A stretch of 64,000 nucleotides of DNA from CAZYFH01 sp965249175. GTDB taxonomy: Bacteria > Acidobacteriota > Vicinamibacteria > Vicinamibacterales > UBA8438. Positions 1-8,419 of the stretch are shown piece by piece (position 1 is the first letter of the stretch; every line of letters begins with the position of its first letter). The translations under genes and the position numbers were made by a program. Under the pieces are notes generated by a model. It was not told the DNA's origin, did no database searches, and was given only the letters and a program-made list of their open reading frames with translations. The DNA lies in the NCBI GenBank assembly GCA_965249175.1, contig OZ252227.1, forward strand, positions 3,782,001 through 3,846,000, read 5' to 3'.

Positions 1-352
1 CGCGAATCTCCGCGATCTCGGGTCCCGTCACCGGTTGCCGGTAGGCAATCACCGCGAGCGTTTCCAACGCCTGCAACGACAGGCGCTGTTTCGAGTGTTC
101 ATGAAAGAGCCGTCGCACCCACTCGTGCAACTCGGGTTTCGTCACGATCTGGTGACCGCCGGCAACCTCGACCAACTGCAATCCGCCGGCGCGGTCCGCC
201 CACTCCGCGCTGAGGGACGCCAGCGCTTCTTCGACGTGCTCGCGCGGCTCACCGTCGAGAATCCGCGTGAGCGCCTTGAGCGTCAGCGGCTCAGGCGCCG
301 CGAAGATCAACGCTTCGATCGTCGCCTTCAGGTCACTCAGGTCATCAGACAC
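1..352 (-). CDS. scpB: ScpB, segregation and condensation protein B (3' end beyond window)
   Basis: ScpB joins ScpA and SMC in the bacterial condensin that compacts and segregates chromosomes. The visible N-terminal ~117 residues show the first winged-helix domain, with the stretches AAPEPLTLKALTRIL and LETLAVIAYRQPVTGPEIAE that typify the family. I placed the start at a GTG at 350-352 because a G-rich ribosome-binding stretch lies just upstream and no in-frame ATG fits. It follows scpA by about 90 bases on the same strand, the usual scpA-scpB order. The gene runs off the left edge, so the C-terminal half is not seen. Confidence 0.88.
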   Translation of the reverse strand, partial: MSDDLSDLKATIEALIFAAPEPLTLKALTRILDGEPREHVEEALASLSAEWADRAGGLQLVEVAGGHQIVTKPELHEWVRRLFHEHSKQRLSLQALETLAVIAYRQPVTGPEIAEIR

Positions 353-439
353 GTGAGCACCCCCCTGCTCGATGTCCCACGGATACGTCCAGCGGTGCTC
401 GACCGGCTCGCGCCCATGGACTTGCGGTGCCGAGTCACG

Positions 440-1306
440 CTACTCACTGTTCGCCGACGCCTCCGGGTCGTTCATGGGTCGGGGCGCATCCGCGGGCCGG
501 GCGCGCTTGTAGACGCGGATCGGGCCGAAGCTCGTCGCCTGAAACACCCGGATGAGCCTGAGCCGGATCATTTCGAGCAACGCGAGAAACGTGGTGATGA
601 GGCCGCTCCGCGACGACGCGTCCGCAAACAATTCGTCGAACCCGCAGGCGTCGGTCTCCGACAGCCGTGCGAGCAGCTGATCGATCCGCGTCTCGATCGG
701 CATGACGTCCGCGGGCAGCGGCACGCGCGGGCGCTCGCGAGAGCGTGACAGCACGGCTTGAAACGCCTGCAGCAGGCTGAACAAGTCGACTTCGAGCTCG
801 CGTTCGATCGGTTCGCCGGCGATGTCCTCCACACGCCCATCGGGGCGTGTCCACTGCGCGCTCCGCACGGTCTCCCGCTCGTGCAGGAGCTCTGCCGCCG
901 CCTTGATGCGCTGATGCTCCAGCAAGCGACGTACGAGCATGTCACGCGGATCCTCCGCATCCTCGTCCTCGTCGGGCGCGCTTTCGAGTCGGGGCACGAG
1001 CATTCGCGCCTTGATGTGGATGAGCGAGGCGGCCATGACGAGGAACTCACCGGCCACGTCGAGGTTGAGATCCTGCATCACGTCGAGATACCCGAGATAC
1101 TGATCGGTGATCAGGACAATCGGGATGTCGTAGATGCTCACCTCGTTTTTCTTGATCAGATACAGCAGCAGGTCGAGGGGGCCCTCGAAGTTGGCGAGCT
1201 TGACGGGATAGTCCGGCAGGATCGACTCGAAGCCCGCTGGAATCTCGAGGGTCTCCTGCTCGGTCGGCAACGGATCATCGGTTTCGCGTGGCTCGTCGTC
1301 GGTCAT
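440..1306 (-). CDS. scpA: ScpA, segregation and condensation protein A (kleisin)
   Basis: ScpA is the kleisin that bridges the two SMC heads with ScpB bound to its middle. The 288-residue protein carries the family signature near residue 35 (VKLANFEGPLDLLLYLIKK), followed by IYDIPIVLITDQYL and LVMAASLIHIKARMLVP. A C-terminal winged-helix part starts near residue 210. It lies 24 bases downstream of trpS and upstream of scpB, forming a trpS-scpA-scpB run. The first ~20 residues and the last ~15 are acidic or low-complexity tails. Confidence 0.95.
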   Translation of the reverse strand: MTDDEPRETDDPLPTEQETLEIPAGFESILPDYPVKLANFEGPLDLLLYLIKKNEVSIYDIPIVLITDQYLGYLDVMQDLNLDVAGEFLVMAASLIHIKARMLVPRLESAPDEDEDAEDPRDMLVRRLLEHQRIKAAAELLHERETVRSAQWTRPDGRVEDIAGEPIERELEVDLFSLLQAFQAVLSRSRERPRVPLPADVMPIETRIDQLLARLSETDACGFDELFADASSRSGLITTFLALLEMIRLRLIRVFQATSFGPIRVYKRARPADAPRPMNDPEASANSE

Positions 1307-1330
1307 CGCTGTCGTCCGATCGTACGGCTG

Positions 1331-2323
1331 TCAGCTGTACTTCACCCTCACCGCGTCGCGCACGCGCGCCATCGTCTCCTGAGCGATCGCGCGCGCGCTG
1401 GTCGACCCGTCGTGCAGGATCTCGCGGATCCGGCCGGGTCGCGACCGGACGTCGGCACGACGCTCGCGCATCGGCTCGAGCACGGCATTGACGGCCCGCA
1501 CCAGCTTCTCCTTGACCTCGACGTCGCCGACCGTGCCGGCCCGATACCTCGCTTTGAGGTCGTCGACCTCCGCGGTGTCGGGGTTGAAGGCGTCGTGATA
1601 GGTGAACACCGGATTCCCTTCGACCGTGCCGGGAATATCCGCGCGGATCCGCTTTGGATCGGTGTACATTCGCATCACTTTTTTTCGGACCGTGGCGGCA
1701 TCGTCGCCCAGATCGATGGTGTTCGCGTAGCTCTTCGACATCTTGCGGTTGTCGAGCCCCGGTAGCCGCGGGAAGCGCGTCAGCAGCGGCTGTGGCTCGG
1801 GGAAGAGCTCGCCAAAAAAGCCCTGAAAGCGCCGGACGACCTCCCGAGTCAGCTCCAGGTGCGGCACCTGGTCCTCACCCACTGGCACGTAGTTCGCCCC
1901 GTAGATGATGACGTCCGCCGCCTGCAACAGCGGATACGCGAGAAAGCCGATTGTGGACAGATCGCGATCGGACAGCTGGTCCATCTGCTCCTTGTAGGTC
2001 GGGACACGCTCGAGCCACGGAATCGGCACGACCATCGACAGCAGCAGATACAACTCGGCATGCTCCGGCACGAGTGACTGGACGAAGAGCGTGCTGCGTT
2101 CCGGGTCCACCCCCGCGGCCACCCAGTCCGCGACATTGTCGTACGCGTAGCTCGTCAGCTCCGTCGTATCTGCATACTCGCTGGTCAGCGCGTGCCAGTC
2201 GGCCACGAAGTACATGCAGTCGTAGTCGGTCTGCAGCTCCGCCCACTTGCCAAGCGCACCCACGAGATGGCCGAGGTGGAGCTTGCCCGTCGGGCGCATG
2301 CCGGAGACGACGCGCGGCTTCAC
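1331..2323 (-). CDS. trpS: Tryptophanyl-tRNA synthetase
   Basis: This class I aminoacyl-tRNA synthetase charges tRNA-Trp in the cytoplasm. The open frame extends further upstream, but the start is best set at the GTG at 2321-2323. That gives a 330-residue protein of normal length, beginning just before SGMRPTGKLHLGHLVGA with the HLGH form of the HIGH motif. The GTG overlaps the TGA of the preceding M50 protease gene (GTGA), so translation is probably coupled. The KMSKS loop is present as KMSKSYANTIDLGD. GEDQVPHLELTREVV is the TrpS-typical stretch. Confidence 0.95.
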   Translation of the reverse strand: MKPRVVSGMRPTGKLHLGHLVGALGKWAELQTDYDCMYFVADWHALTSEYADTTELTSYAYDNVADWVAAGVDPERSTLFVQSLVPEHAELYLLLSMVVPIPWLERVPTYKEQMDQLSDRDLSTIGFLAYPLLQAADVIIYGANYVPVGEDQVPHLELTREVVRRFQGFFGELFPEPQPLLTRFPRLPGLDNRKMSKSYANTIDLGDDAATVRKKVMRMYTDPKRIRADIPGTVEGNPVFTYHDAFNPDTAEVDDLKARYRAGTVGDVEVKEKLVRAVNAVLEPMRERRADVRSRPGRIREILHDGSTSARAIAQETMARVRDAVRVKYS

Positions 2324-2961
2324 CAGATCAACAGCTCCGACAGGAAGAGGTAGGGCGGCATGATGATGTCGTAGAGGACTCCGGTGTACATGAGCACGAG
2401 CAGGATGACGAATCCCCCCGCCCCCCTGAGGCGATCCAGTCCCCGGGCGAACCCCTCCGGCACGAGCCCCGCGAGCACGTTGCCACCGTCGAGTGGCGGG
2501 ATTGGCAGCATGTTGAAGACGGCCAGCAAGAGATTGATCTCGAACATGACGCTGGCAACCCGCCAGAGCGGGACGGCCGTGCCGCCGACCTCGAGCGGAC
2601 TGACCGGCGCGACGCTCATGACGGCCGAGGCGATCACGGCAAGCACGATATTGCTCGCCGGCCCGGCCGCTGCAATGAGGAGGAAATCCTGCCTGGGCCG
2701 CTTCAGGTTTCGCGGATCGACCGGCACGGGTTTGGCCCACCCGAAGACCGGTCCGCCACTCCACGTCAGAATCAGGGGCAGCACGATCGTGCCCATGGGA
2801 TCGATGTGTCGGATCGGGTTGAGCGAGATCCGACCGAGGCGCTCGGCGGTGCGGTCACCAAGACGGGCGGCAGACCACGCGTGCGCCGATTCGTGAACGG
2901 TCAGGGAGAACAGGATGACGCCAAACGGGATGAGCAGTTGGCCGATGTCCAAGCCAGTCAA
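2320..2961 (-). CDS. Site-2 protease family (M50) integral membrane metalloprotease
   Basis: The 213-residue protein is mostly hydrophobic. It has the zinc-binding HExxH as HESAH (about residue 23) in the first membrane segment, and the second metal-ligand motif NMLPIPPLDGG (about residue 160). This matches the short M50/Rv2869-like site-2 protease group, which cleaves substrates within membranes. The substrate is unknown. The only workable start is a TTG; no clear ribosome-binding site is visible. It heads the M50-trpS-scpA-scpB cluster, overlapping trpS by 4 bases. Confidence 0.9.
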   Translation of the reverse strand: MTGLDIGQLLIPFGVILFSLTVHESAHAWSAARLGDRTAERLGRISLNPIRHIDPMGTIVLPLILTWSGGPVFGWAKPVPVDPRNLKRPRQDFLLIAAAGPASNIVLAVIASAVMSVAPVSPLEVGGTAVPLWRVASVMFEINLLLAVFNMLPIPPLDGGNVLAGLVPEGFARGLDRLRGAGGFVILLVLMYTGVLYDIIMPPYLFLSELLIW

Positions 2962-3012
2962 CGGTTAATAAGGATACGGGGAGGCGGGCGTTTCGGCAAG
3001 CGCCGACCAACC

Positions 3013-4974
3013 TTAGGAATGCCGGGCGTCGAGGGTCGTGAAGTGATGCAGGACGGCATCGGCGAGCTTGGCCCCGATCACGGGTTGCAGCTCTTCGCGG
3101 GTCGCGCGCCGCACGTTGGCCAGGCTGCCGAATCGGCGGAGCAACGCGCCACGGCGGCGCGCGCCGATCCCCGGCACGAGATCCAGCTCGGACCGCAAGT
3201 CGCGCATGGTGCGTGCACGCCGATGAAAGGTCACCGCCACGCGATGCGCCTCGTCCCGCATGCGCTGGACGAGCTGCAACGCAGCGCTCCGACTATCGAG
3301 GCGGATTGGATCCGCCGCGTCACGCGTAAACAGCTCTTCCTCGCGTTTCGCGATGCCGACCGCGACGAGGTTTGAGAGGCCGAGTTGCGCGAAGGCGTCA
3401 TAGGCGGCGGACAACTGCCCCTTCCCGCCGTCGACGACCACCAGATCGGGAAACGGGCCGCCTTGTTCAAGGAGCCGCCGATAGCGCCGCAGGACGACCT
3501 CGTGCATCGCGGCGAAATCATCCGGGCGACCCCGCGTGCCCGCCGCCAGCCCCGAGGCACCAGGTGCACCATCGGCGCCCCGCACCGTGGGCGCGCCTGG
3601 AGCAGACCGCGTGCCGCCGCCCCTCGTCGAGGCGCGCTTGCGGCGTCGCGTCGTGCGGCCCATGGCGCCGTCGCCCTGGATTCGGTACTTCCGGTACTCG
3701 GCACGCTGCATCCGACCATCGTCGCAGACGACCATCGACGCGACGGTCTCGCTCCCTTGGATGGTCGAGATATCGAAGCACTCGACGCGCCGTGGCGCGG
3801 CCGCAAGGCCAAGCACGCGCTGTAGCTCCCGCAGCGCATCCACGCGCACCCGGGAGCTCTCGCTGAAGCGTGAGTCGTAGGCGAGGGCCGCGTTCCGCGC
3901 AGCCAGCTCGAGCAGCCCCCGCTTGTCGCCGCGCTTGGGGACCACCAGGCGCACTCGACGTCCGGCACGATCCGACAGCCAGTGCTCGATCGCGTCACGG
4001 TCCGCGAGCTCGAGCGGCACGTGCACCTCAGGCGGCACGTCGCGCGCATCGTAGAACTGCTCGACCGCCGCCTGGACGAGCTCGGGCTCCCCTCCCGTGG
4101 CCTCCTCGATGTCGTCGGCCACGAGCTCCACGCGCTCAACGACGCGACCGCGCCGCATCTGAAACACTTGAATGACGGCCCCGGCCGGGCCAAGCCGCAC
4201 CCCGAACGCGTCGCGATCACCGAGCCGCGTCGTGGCCATTTTCTGTTGACGATCGCGGAGCGTCTCCACCGTGCGCATGGCGTCGCGGTGCTGCGCGGCC
4301 TGCTCGTAGCGCTGCTCATCGGACGCGGCGCGCATCTGGCTCTCGAGCCCCTCGATGACTTCCTCGGTGCGGCCCTCGAGAAACAGCCGCGTGTGCGCGA
4401 CGGCCTCGGCATAGCGCTCCTCGCTGCAGATCTCGGTAACGCAGGGCGCAATGCAGCGCTTGATGTCGTACTCGAGGCACGGCCGGCCCCGGCGACCGGT
4501 AATGACCTCGTTACAGGAGCGAATCCCAAAGAGCCGATGCGTCAGCGACATCGTCTTCCGCGCGAACGTGGCGGGAAGAAACGGGCCCGCGTAGAAGTGG
4601 CCGTCACGCGCCACGTTGCGCGCGACCAGCACACGTGGGCACGCCTCGCCGGTGGTCAGTTGTAGGTAGGGGTAGTTCTTGTCGTCGCGCAGGAGGATGT
4701 TGTAGCGCGGCGCGCGCTGCTTGATGAGATTGTTCTCGAGCGCAAGGGCTTCGACCACCGAATCAGTGACGATGATCTCGAATCGCGCGACGTCGTCCAG
4801 CAGGGCGTCGGTCTTGGGACTCGTGCCATACGCGCTCAGATAGCTCCGAACGCGATCCCGCAGCGCGCGCGCGCGGCCCACGTAGATCGTGTCGCCAGCG
4901 CGGTTGAAGTACAGGTAGACTCCTGGCTGCTCGGGCAAGCGGGCGATCTCGTCCTTGAGATCACGAATAGCCAT
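3013..4974 (-). CDS. uvrC: UvrC, excinuclease ABC subunit C
   Basis: UvrC makes both incisions in nucleotide excision repair. The 653-residue protein has the N-terminal GIY-YIG nuclease domain (QPGVYLYFNRAGDTIYVGRA, near residue 15), a UvrB-binding UVR region near residue 210, the RNase-H-like endonuclease domain (VECFDISTIQGSETVASMVV), and a C-terminal double HhH (LVPGIGARRRGALLRRFGSL). An Arg/Gly/Ala-rich insertion of about 45 residues sits at roughly 437-484, between the YRKYRIQGD strand and DDFAAMHEVV. The open frame continues upstream, but homology starts at MAIRDL. ATG 4980-4978 is an equally possible start. It diverges from the CDP-alcohol phosphotransferase gene. Confidence 0.96.
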   Translation of the reverse strand: MAIRDLKDEIARLPEQPGVYLYFNRAGDTIYVGRARALRDRVRSYLSAYGTSPKTDALLDDVARFEIIVTDSVVEALALENNLIKQRAPRYNILLRDDKNYPYLQLTTGEACPRVLVARNVARDGHFYAGPFLPATFARKTMSLTHRLFGIRSCNEVITGRRGRPCLEYDIKRCIAPCVTEICSEERYAEAVAHTRLFLEGRTEEVIEGLESQMRAASDEQRYEQAAQHRDAMRTVETLRDRQQKMATTRLGDRDAFGVRLGPAGAVIQVFQMRRGRVVERVELVADDIEEATGGEPELVQAAVEQFYDARDVPPEVHVPLELADRDAIEHWLSDRAGRRVRLVVPKRGDKRGLLELAARNAALAYDSRFSESSRVRVDALRELQRVLGLAAAPRRVECFDISTIQGSETVASMVVCDDGRMQRAEYRKYRIQGDGAMGRTTRRRKRASTRGGGTRSAPGAPTVRGADGAPGASGLAAGTRGRPDDFAAMHEVVLRRYRRLLEQGGPFPDLVVVDGGKGQLSAAYDAFAQLGLSNLVAVGIAKREEELFTRDAADPIRLDSRSAALQLVQRMRDEAHRVAVTFHRRARTMRDLRSELDLVPGIGARRRGALLRRFGSLANVRRATREELQPVIGAKLADAVLHHFTTLDARHS

Positions 4975-4993
4975 TCGCATTAACGATACTTGG

Positions 4994-5596
4994 ATGACCT
5001 TTACCGGCGCCATCGGCGCGACGTTTCTGTTTCCGCTGCGCGCCATCATCGCGTTCTGCGTCGCGCTTCGCATCCACCCGAACGTCCTCACGCTGACCGG
5101 AGTGATCATCAGCGCCGGCGCGGGATGGGCGTTGGCCATCGGCGAATTCCGCACGGCCGGGTTCGTGATGCTGCTCGCCAACATCTTCGACTTCATCGAC
5201 GGCAAGGTCGCCGACGAGCTGAAGCTGTCCTCACGGTTCGGGGGCTTTTGGGATTCGGTCATGGACCGCTTCTCCGACTTGTTCCTGCTGATCGGCCTCA
5301 TTTATCTGTACGCATCGCTGGGCCGCGCGGACTACGTGCTCATCACGTCGCTCACGCTCATGTTCTCGGTGATGACGAGCTACAGCCGAGCGCGGGCGGA
5401 ATCGATCATCCCGCTCTGCAAGGTCGGCTTCATGGAGCGACCCGAGCGCATCGTGCTCTTCATGATTGGGGCATTCACGAATCGGATGGCCGCGGTGCTA
5501 TGGGTCATCCTGGTCCTCTCGGTGGTCACGGTGCTCGACCGCATCTACTACACCTGGCGCGAGCTACGATCGGACGGCTACGGAGCGGCCGCGTGA
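4994..5596 (+). CDS. CDP-alcohol phosphatidyltransferase family membrane protein
   Basis: Members transfer a phospho-alcohol headgroup between CDP-linked and free alcohols in phospholipid or inositol-lipid synthesis. The 200-residue protein has several membrane segments and the family motif around residue 65: D-x2-D-G-x2-A-x-x8-G-x3-D-x3-D, with all catalytic aspartates spaced correctly. The Arg that normally follows Ala (DGxxAR) is Asp here (DGKVAD). I chose ATG 4994 because the preceding in-frame residues overlap the divergent uvrC start and look non-coding. The exact substrate cannot be told. It overlaps the next small gene by four bases. Confidence 0.85.
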   Translation: MTFTGAIGATFLFPLRAIIAFCVALRIHPNVLTLTGVIISAGAGWALAIGEFRTAGFVMLLANIFDFIDGKVADELKLSSRFGGFWDSVMDRFSDLFLLIGLIYLYASLGRADYVLITSLTLMFSVMTSYSRARAESIIPLCKVGFMERPERIVLFMIGAFTNRMAAVLWVILVLSVVTVLDRIYYTWRELRSDGYGAAA

Positions 5597-5796
5597 GCGT
5601 GAAGCAGATCATCGCGCTGCCTGCCCTGGTCATCTGGCACGCGCTCTTCTGGACGTTCGAACGTGCCACCTGGCAGTACGACCTGATGGTCATCGCGATC
5701 CTGGCGTTCGTCTGGGTCACGCCACCCGAGTGGCTCGGCGACCCAATGGCGAGTGGTCCGGGACTGGTGGGATTGATCGCGCGACTGCTCAGATGA
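5593..5796 (+). CDS. Small membrane protein translationally coupled to the phosphotransferase
   Basis: The GTG at 5593-5595 overlaps the TGA of the upstream gene (GTGA). It opens a 67-residue protein with two hydrophobic stretches (LPALVIWHALFW and MVIAILAFVWVTPPEWL) separated by a short charged turn. I recognise no family. The overlap and shared strand suggest a subunit or partner of the CDP-alcohol phosphotransferase. Coding status rests on the overlap and composition only. Confidence 0.6.
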   Translation: MSVKQIIALPALVIWHALFWTFERATWQYDLMVIAILAFVWVTPPEWLGDPMASGPGLVGLIARLLR

Positions 5797-5857
5797 GCAG
5801 ATGAGGCGGGGGCTCGCTGCTCGCGGTGAAGGTCCCGCGGAACTTCACCACGGGCGG

Positions 5858-6421
5858 CTAGGCCCTCGACTGGTACTCGCCGGTTCCGGTGTTGACCCGC
5901 ACGGTGTCCCCGTTGGCGATGAATGGGGGCACCTGCACGACCAGACCGGTTTCGAGACGCGCCGGCTTGAGCTGCGCACTGGCGGTCGCGCCCTTGATCG
6001 CCGGCGCCGTCTCTTCGACGGCGAGATCGACCGTCAGCGGTAGCGCGATCCCGACCGGGTCATCCTCGACGAGCTCCACGGTGATGGTCGCCTCCGGAAG
6101 TAGGTAGTGCACCGCGTCCCCAAGCGTGTCACCAGATAGATGTACCTGTTCGTAGGACTCGGTGTCCATGAAGTGATACCCCTCGCCGTCGGCGTAGAGA
6201 AACTGCATCTTGCGGGAGTCGAGCAGTGCCCGCTCGACGTAGTCACCGGAGCTGAACTTGTGGTCGGTTTGCGTCCCGGTCCGGATATTGCGCATCTTGG
6301 ACTGCACGAAGCCTCGCTTGTTGCCCGGCGTCACGTGGTTCAGCTCGAGCACGCGAAACAGGTTCGCGTTCATCTTGATGAGCATTCCCTTGCGGAGGCG
6401 TGTGGCCTGGATGGAATCCAC
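5858..6421 (-). CDS. efp: Elongation factor P (Asn at position 34)
   Basis: EF-P binds the ribosome between P and E sites and relieves stalling at polyproline. The 187-residue protein has all three beta-barrel domains and the closing GEYQSR typical of the family. The start is GTG (6419-6421), which preserves exact numbering with E. coli EF-P. The loop that reaches the peptidyl-transferase centre reads TPGNKRGF: position 34, where E. coli has the beta-lysylated lysine, is asparagine, with a lysine at 35. No EF-P modification enzyme is visible in the window. Confidence 0.95.
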   Translation of the reverse strand: MDSIQATRLRKGMLIKMNANLFRVLELNHVTPGNKRGFVQSKMRNIRTGTQTDHKFSSGDYVERALLDSRKMQFLYADGEGYHFMDTESYEQVHLSGDTLGDAVHYLLPEATITVELVEDDPVGIALPLTVDLAVEETAPAIKGATASAQLKPARLETGLVVQVPPFIANGDTVRVNTGTGEYQSRA

Positions 6422-6422
6422 T

Positions 6423-6454
6423 GGGCTTAGGGCTTAGGGCTTAGGGCTTAGGGC
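6423..6454. repeat. GGGCTTA tandem repeat, four and a half copies
   Basis: Four exact copies of the heptamer GGGCTTA followed by GGGC sit immediately upstream of efp, so they fall in its 5' region. The unit resembles a telomere-type G-rich repeat. Its function here is unknown. Confidence 0.9.
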
Positions 6455-6560
6455 GCAATCACGCGACGCGGACGACCCGGGATCGTACTACAGTGGGAAA
6501 CCAGGGGCCAGGACACGGCGGGGACGCGGTACAATATTGAAAGACCACGGAGTCCGCACC

Positions 6561-7757
6561 ATGCGAACCGGAGTCGTCGCCCTCGTCGCTGCCGCGTTTG
6601 TGGCGGGTATCGCAGGCGGCATCGTGCTCACTGGCGGTCTCGAGACCCGGGTCGCCGGCGAAGCGGTGCCCCTCGTCGCCGCCGCGCCGGACCGCGCCTG
6701 GACGGTGCGTGCGACAGCCCCCCGCGCAGCAGCCCTCGGACAGCCCGGCCGCGCCACGGCGGCGTTGCCTGATTTCGCCGACGTCGCCGAGCAGACCGTC
6801 CCTGCGGTGACCAATATCTCGTCGCGTCAGGTCGTGCGCCGCCGCCGCTCCCCCTTCGGCAACGACCCGTTCTTCCGCTACTTCTTCGGCGACACGCCGG
6901 GCTTCTCCCGCTATCGCGACCAGCCGAGCCTTGGCTCTGGCGTCATCGTCAGGCCGGATGGCTACGTGCTGACGAACGCACACGTCGTCGGCCCGAACTC
7001 GCGCGGGATCACCGTCACGATGGCCGACGAACGGGAGTTCGAGGCCGAGCTCGTCGGCCGAGACGAGTCGACCGATATTGCCTTGCTGCGGGTGGACGTG
7101 CGTGATCTGCCCACGGTGCCCTGGGGTGATTCCTCTACCCTGCGTATCGCCGAGTGGGTCCTGGCGGTCGGCAACCCCTTTCAGCTCAGCCAGACGGTGA
7201 CGCTCGGCATCGTGAGCGCCGTCGGTCGTAACAACCTCGGCGTGGCGCGTTACGAGGACTTCATCCAAACGGACGCCGCCATCAATCCCGGGAACTCCGG
7301 TGGAGCCCTGATCAACGCGCGCGGCGAGCTCGTCGGCATCAACACCGCCATCTTCAGCGATAGCGGGGGGTATCAGGGCGTCGGGTTCGCCGTGCCGAGC
7401 AATCTTGCCCGGCGCGTCATGGAAGAGCTGATCACGCACGGTGAGGTGCGACGGGGCTCGCTCGGCTACGTCGAGGTCCGCGCGGTCACGCCGCAGCTGG
7501 CGCGTGAGCTCGACGCACTGGACACGCGCGGTATCGTCGTGTGGCAGCTGCATCGAGAGTCGGCCGCCAGTCGCGCCGGGATCGAGCCGGGCGACATCAT
7601 CGTGTCGTTCGATGGCGAGCCGATCGAGGACGCCGCACACTACGGCCGCCTGCTACTCGATGCGGAGATTGGGCGCCGCGTGACGCTTGGCGTTCTGCGG
7701 TATGGCGATGCGATCGACGTGGACGTCGAAGTGGAACGAGCGCAACGTCGGCAATGA
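6561..7757 (+). CDS. HtrA/DegP-like periplasmic serine protease with one PDZ domain
   Basis: The 398-residue protein begins with a signal-anchor (VVALVAAAFVAGIAGGIVL), then a trypsin-like domain with the full catalytic triad: His in LTNAHVVGP, Asp in STDIALLRVD, Ser in NPGNSGGALIN. A single PDZ domain follows (about residues 290-385, with GIVVWQLHRESAASRAGIEPGD). One PDZ and an N-terminal anchor fit DegS-like or HhoA-like members acting in envelope protein quality control. ATG 6561 was chosen because GGAG lies 8 bases upstream and the signal starts there. TACAAT at 6530-6535 could be a -10 box. Confidence 0.92.
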   Translation: MRTGVVALVAAAFVAGIAGGIVLTGGLETRVAGEAVPLVAAAPDRAWTVRATAPRAAALGQPGRATAALPDFADVAEQTVPAVTNISSRQVVRRRRSPFGNDPFFRYFFGDTPGFSRYRDQPSLGSGVIVRPDGYVLTNAHVVGPNSRGITVTMADEREFEAELVGRDESTDIALLRVDVRDLPTVPWGDSSTLRIAEWVLAVGNPFQLSQTVTLGIVSAVGRNNLGVARYEDFIQTDAAINPGNSGGALINARGELVGINTAIFSDSGGYQGVGFAVPSNLARRVMEELITHGEVRRGSLGYVEVRAVTPQLARELDALDTRGIVVWQLHRESAASRAGIEPGDIIVSFDGEPIEDAAHYGRLLLDAEIGRRVTLGVLRYGDAIDVDVEVERAQRRQ

Positions 7758-7795
7758 CCGCCGCTCCAGCCTGACGCCAGGGCTCCCTGGCAGAC

Positions 7796-8419
7796 CTAGC
7801 GATCCGCTGACACACTGGCACACCCGAGGACATAGCATCGCCACCGACGGGACGTGCCGACGCGAATCCCGATTCGCCGACTCCAGGTCGTCGGCAGCGT
7901 CCGCGCGCCTCCATACTCGATAAACAGTCGGTCGCCGCCAAGGTCACACCGGTTCTGCGCGAGCGTGATGCCGAGAGCGGCAGACACGTTGCCAGGCCCC
8001 CGACACAACGCCTCATCAACCACCGAGCGCCCCGTACGCCGCGCGCCGCGGGCGCGCCGGCGCCGCATCAATGACAGGCCCTCGCGTGGCACGAGTGCCC
8101 GGATCAAGACCGCGGCCGGAGACCCGAGCGGCTCGGTGACCGCATTCACCAGGTAGTGGAGACCGTAATTGAGATAGACGTAGGCACGACCGGGCGGACC
8201 ATAGAGAGGCGCGTTGCGAGGGGTGAGGCCGGCGGCCGCGTGACAGGCGGGGTCGTCCTCCCCGACGTAGGCTTCCACCTCGACGATGAGCCCGGCGGTC
8301 GTGCCGACGGCCGTCACGTGAACCAGTGTCTTGCCGAGCAGGTCGCGCGCCACCTCCAGAGTCGGCCGCGCGTAAAACGACCGTGGCAGCCTTCGGCTCG
8401 ACCGGCTCCTAGCCGGCAT
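7796..8419 (-). CDS. mpg: 3-methyladenine DNA glycosylase (AAG/MPG family)
   Basis: The enzyme excises alkylated purines in base excision repair. The 207-residue protein shows the family core: FYARPTLEVARDLLGKTLV at the start, the catalytic glutamate in IVEVEAYVGEDDPACHA, the stretch AYVYLNYGLHYLVNAV, and PAAVLIRALVPREG with the conserved Arg. The open frame extends further upstream into uvrA. I set the start at ATG 8417-8419, which overlaps the uvrA stop by 11 bases and gives normal family length. The arrangement suggests co-transcription with uvrA. Confidence 0.93.
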   Translation of the reverse strand: MPARSRSSRRLPRSFYARPTLEVARDLLGKTLVHVTAVGTTAGLIVEVEAYVGEDDPACHAAAGLTPRNAPLYGPPGRAYVYLNYGLHYLVNAVTEPLGSPAAVLIRALVPREGLSLMRRRRARGARRTGRSVVDEALCRGPGNVSAALGITLAQNRCDLGGDRLFIEYGGARTLPTTWSRRIGIRVGTSRRWRCYVLGCASVSADR

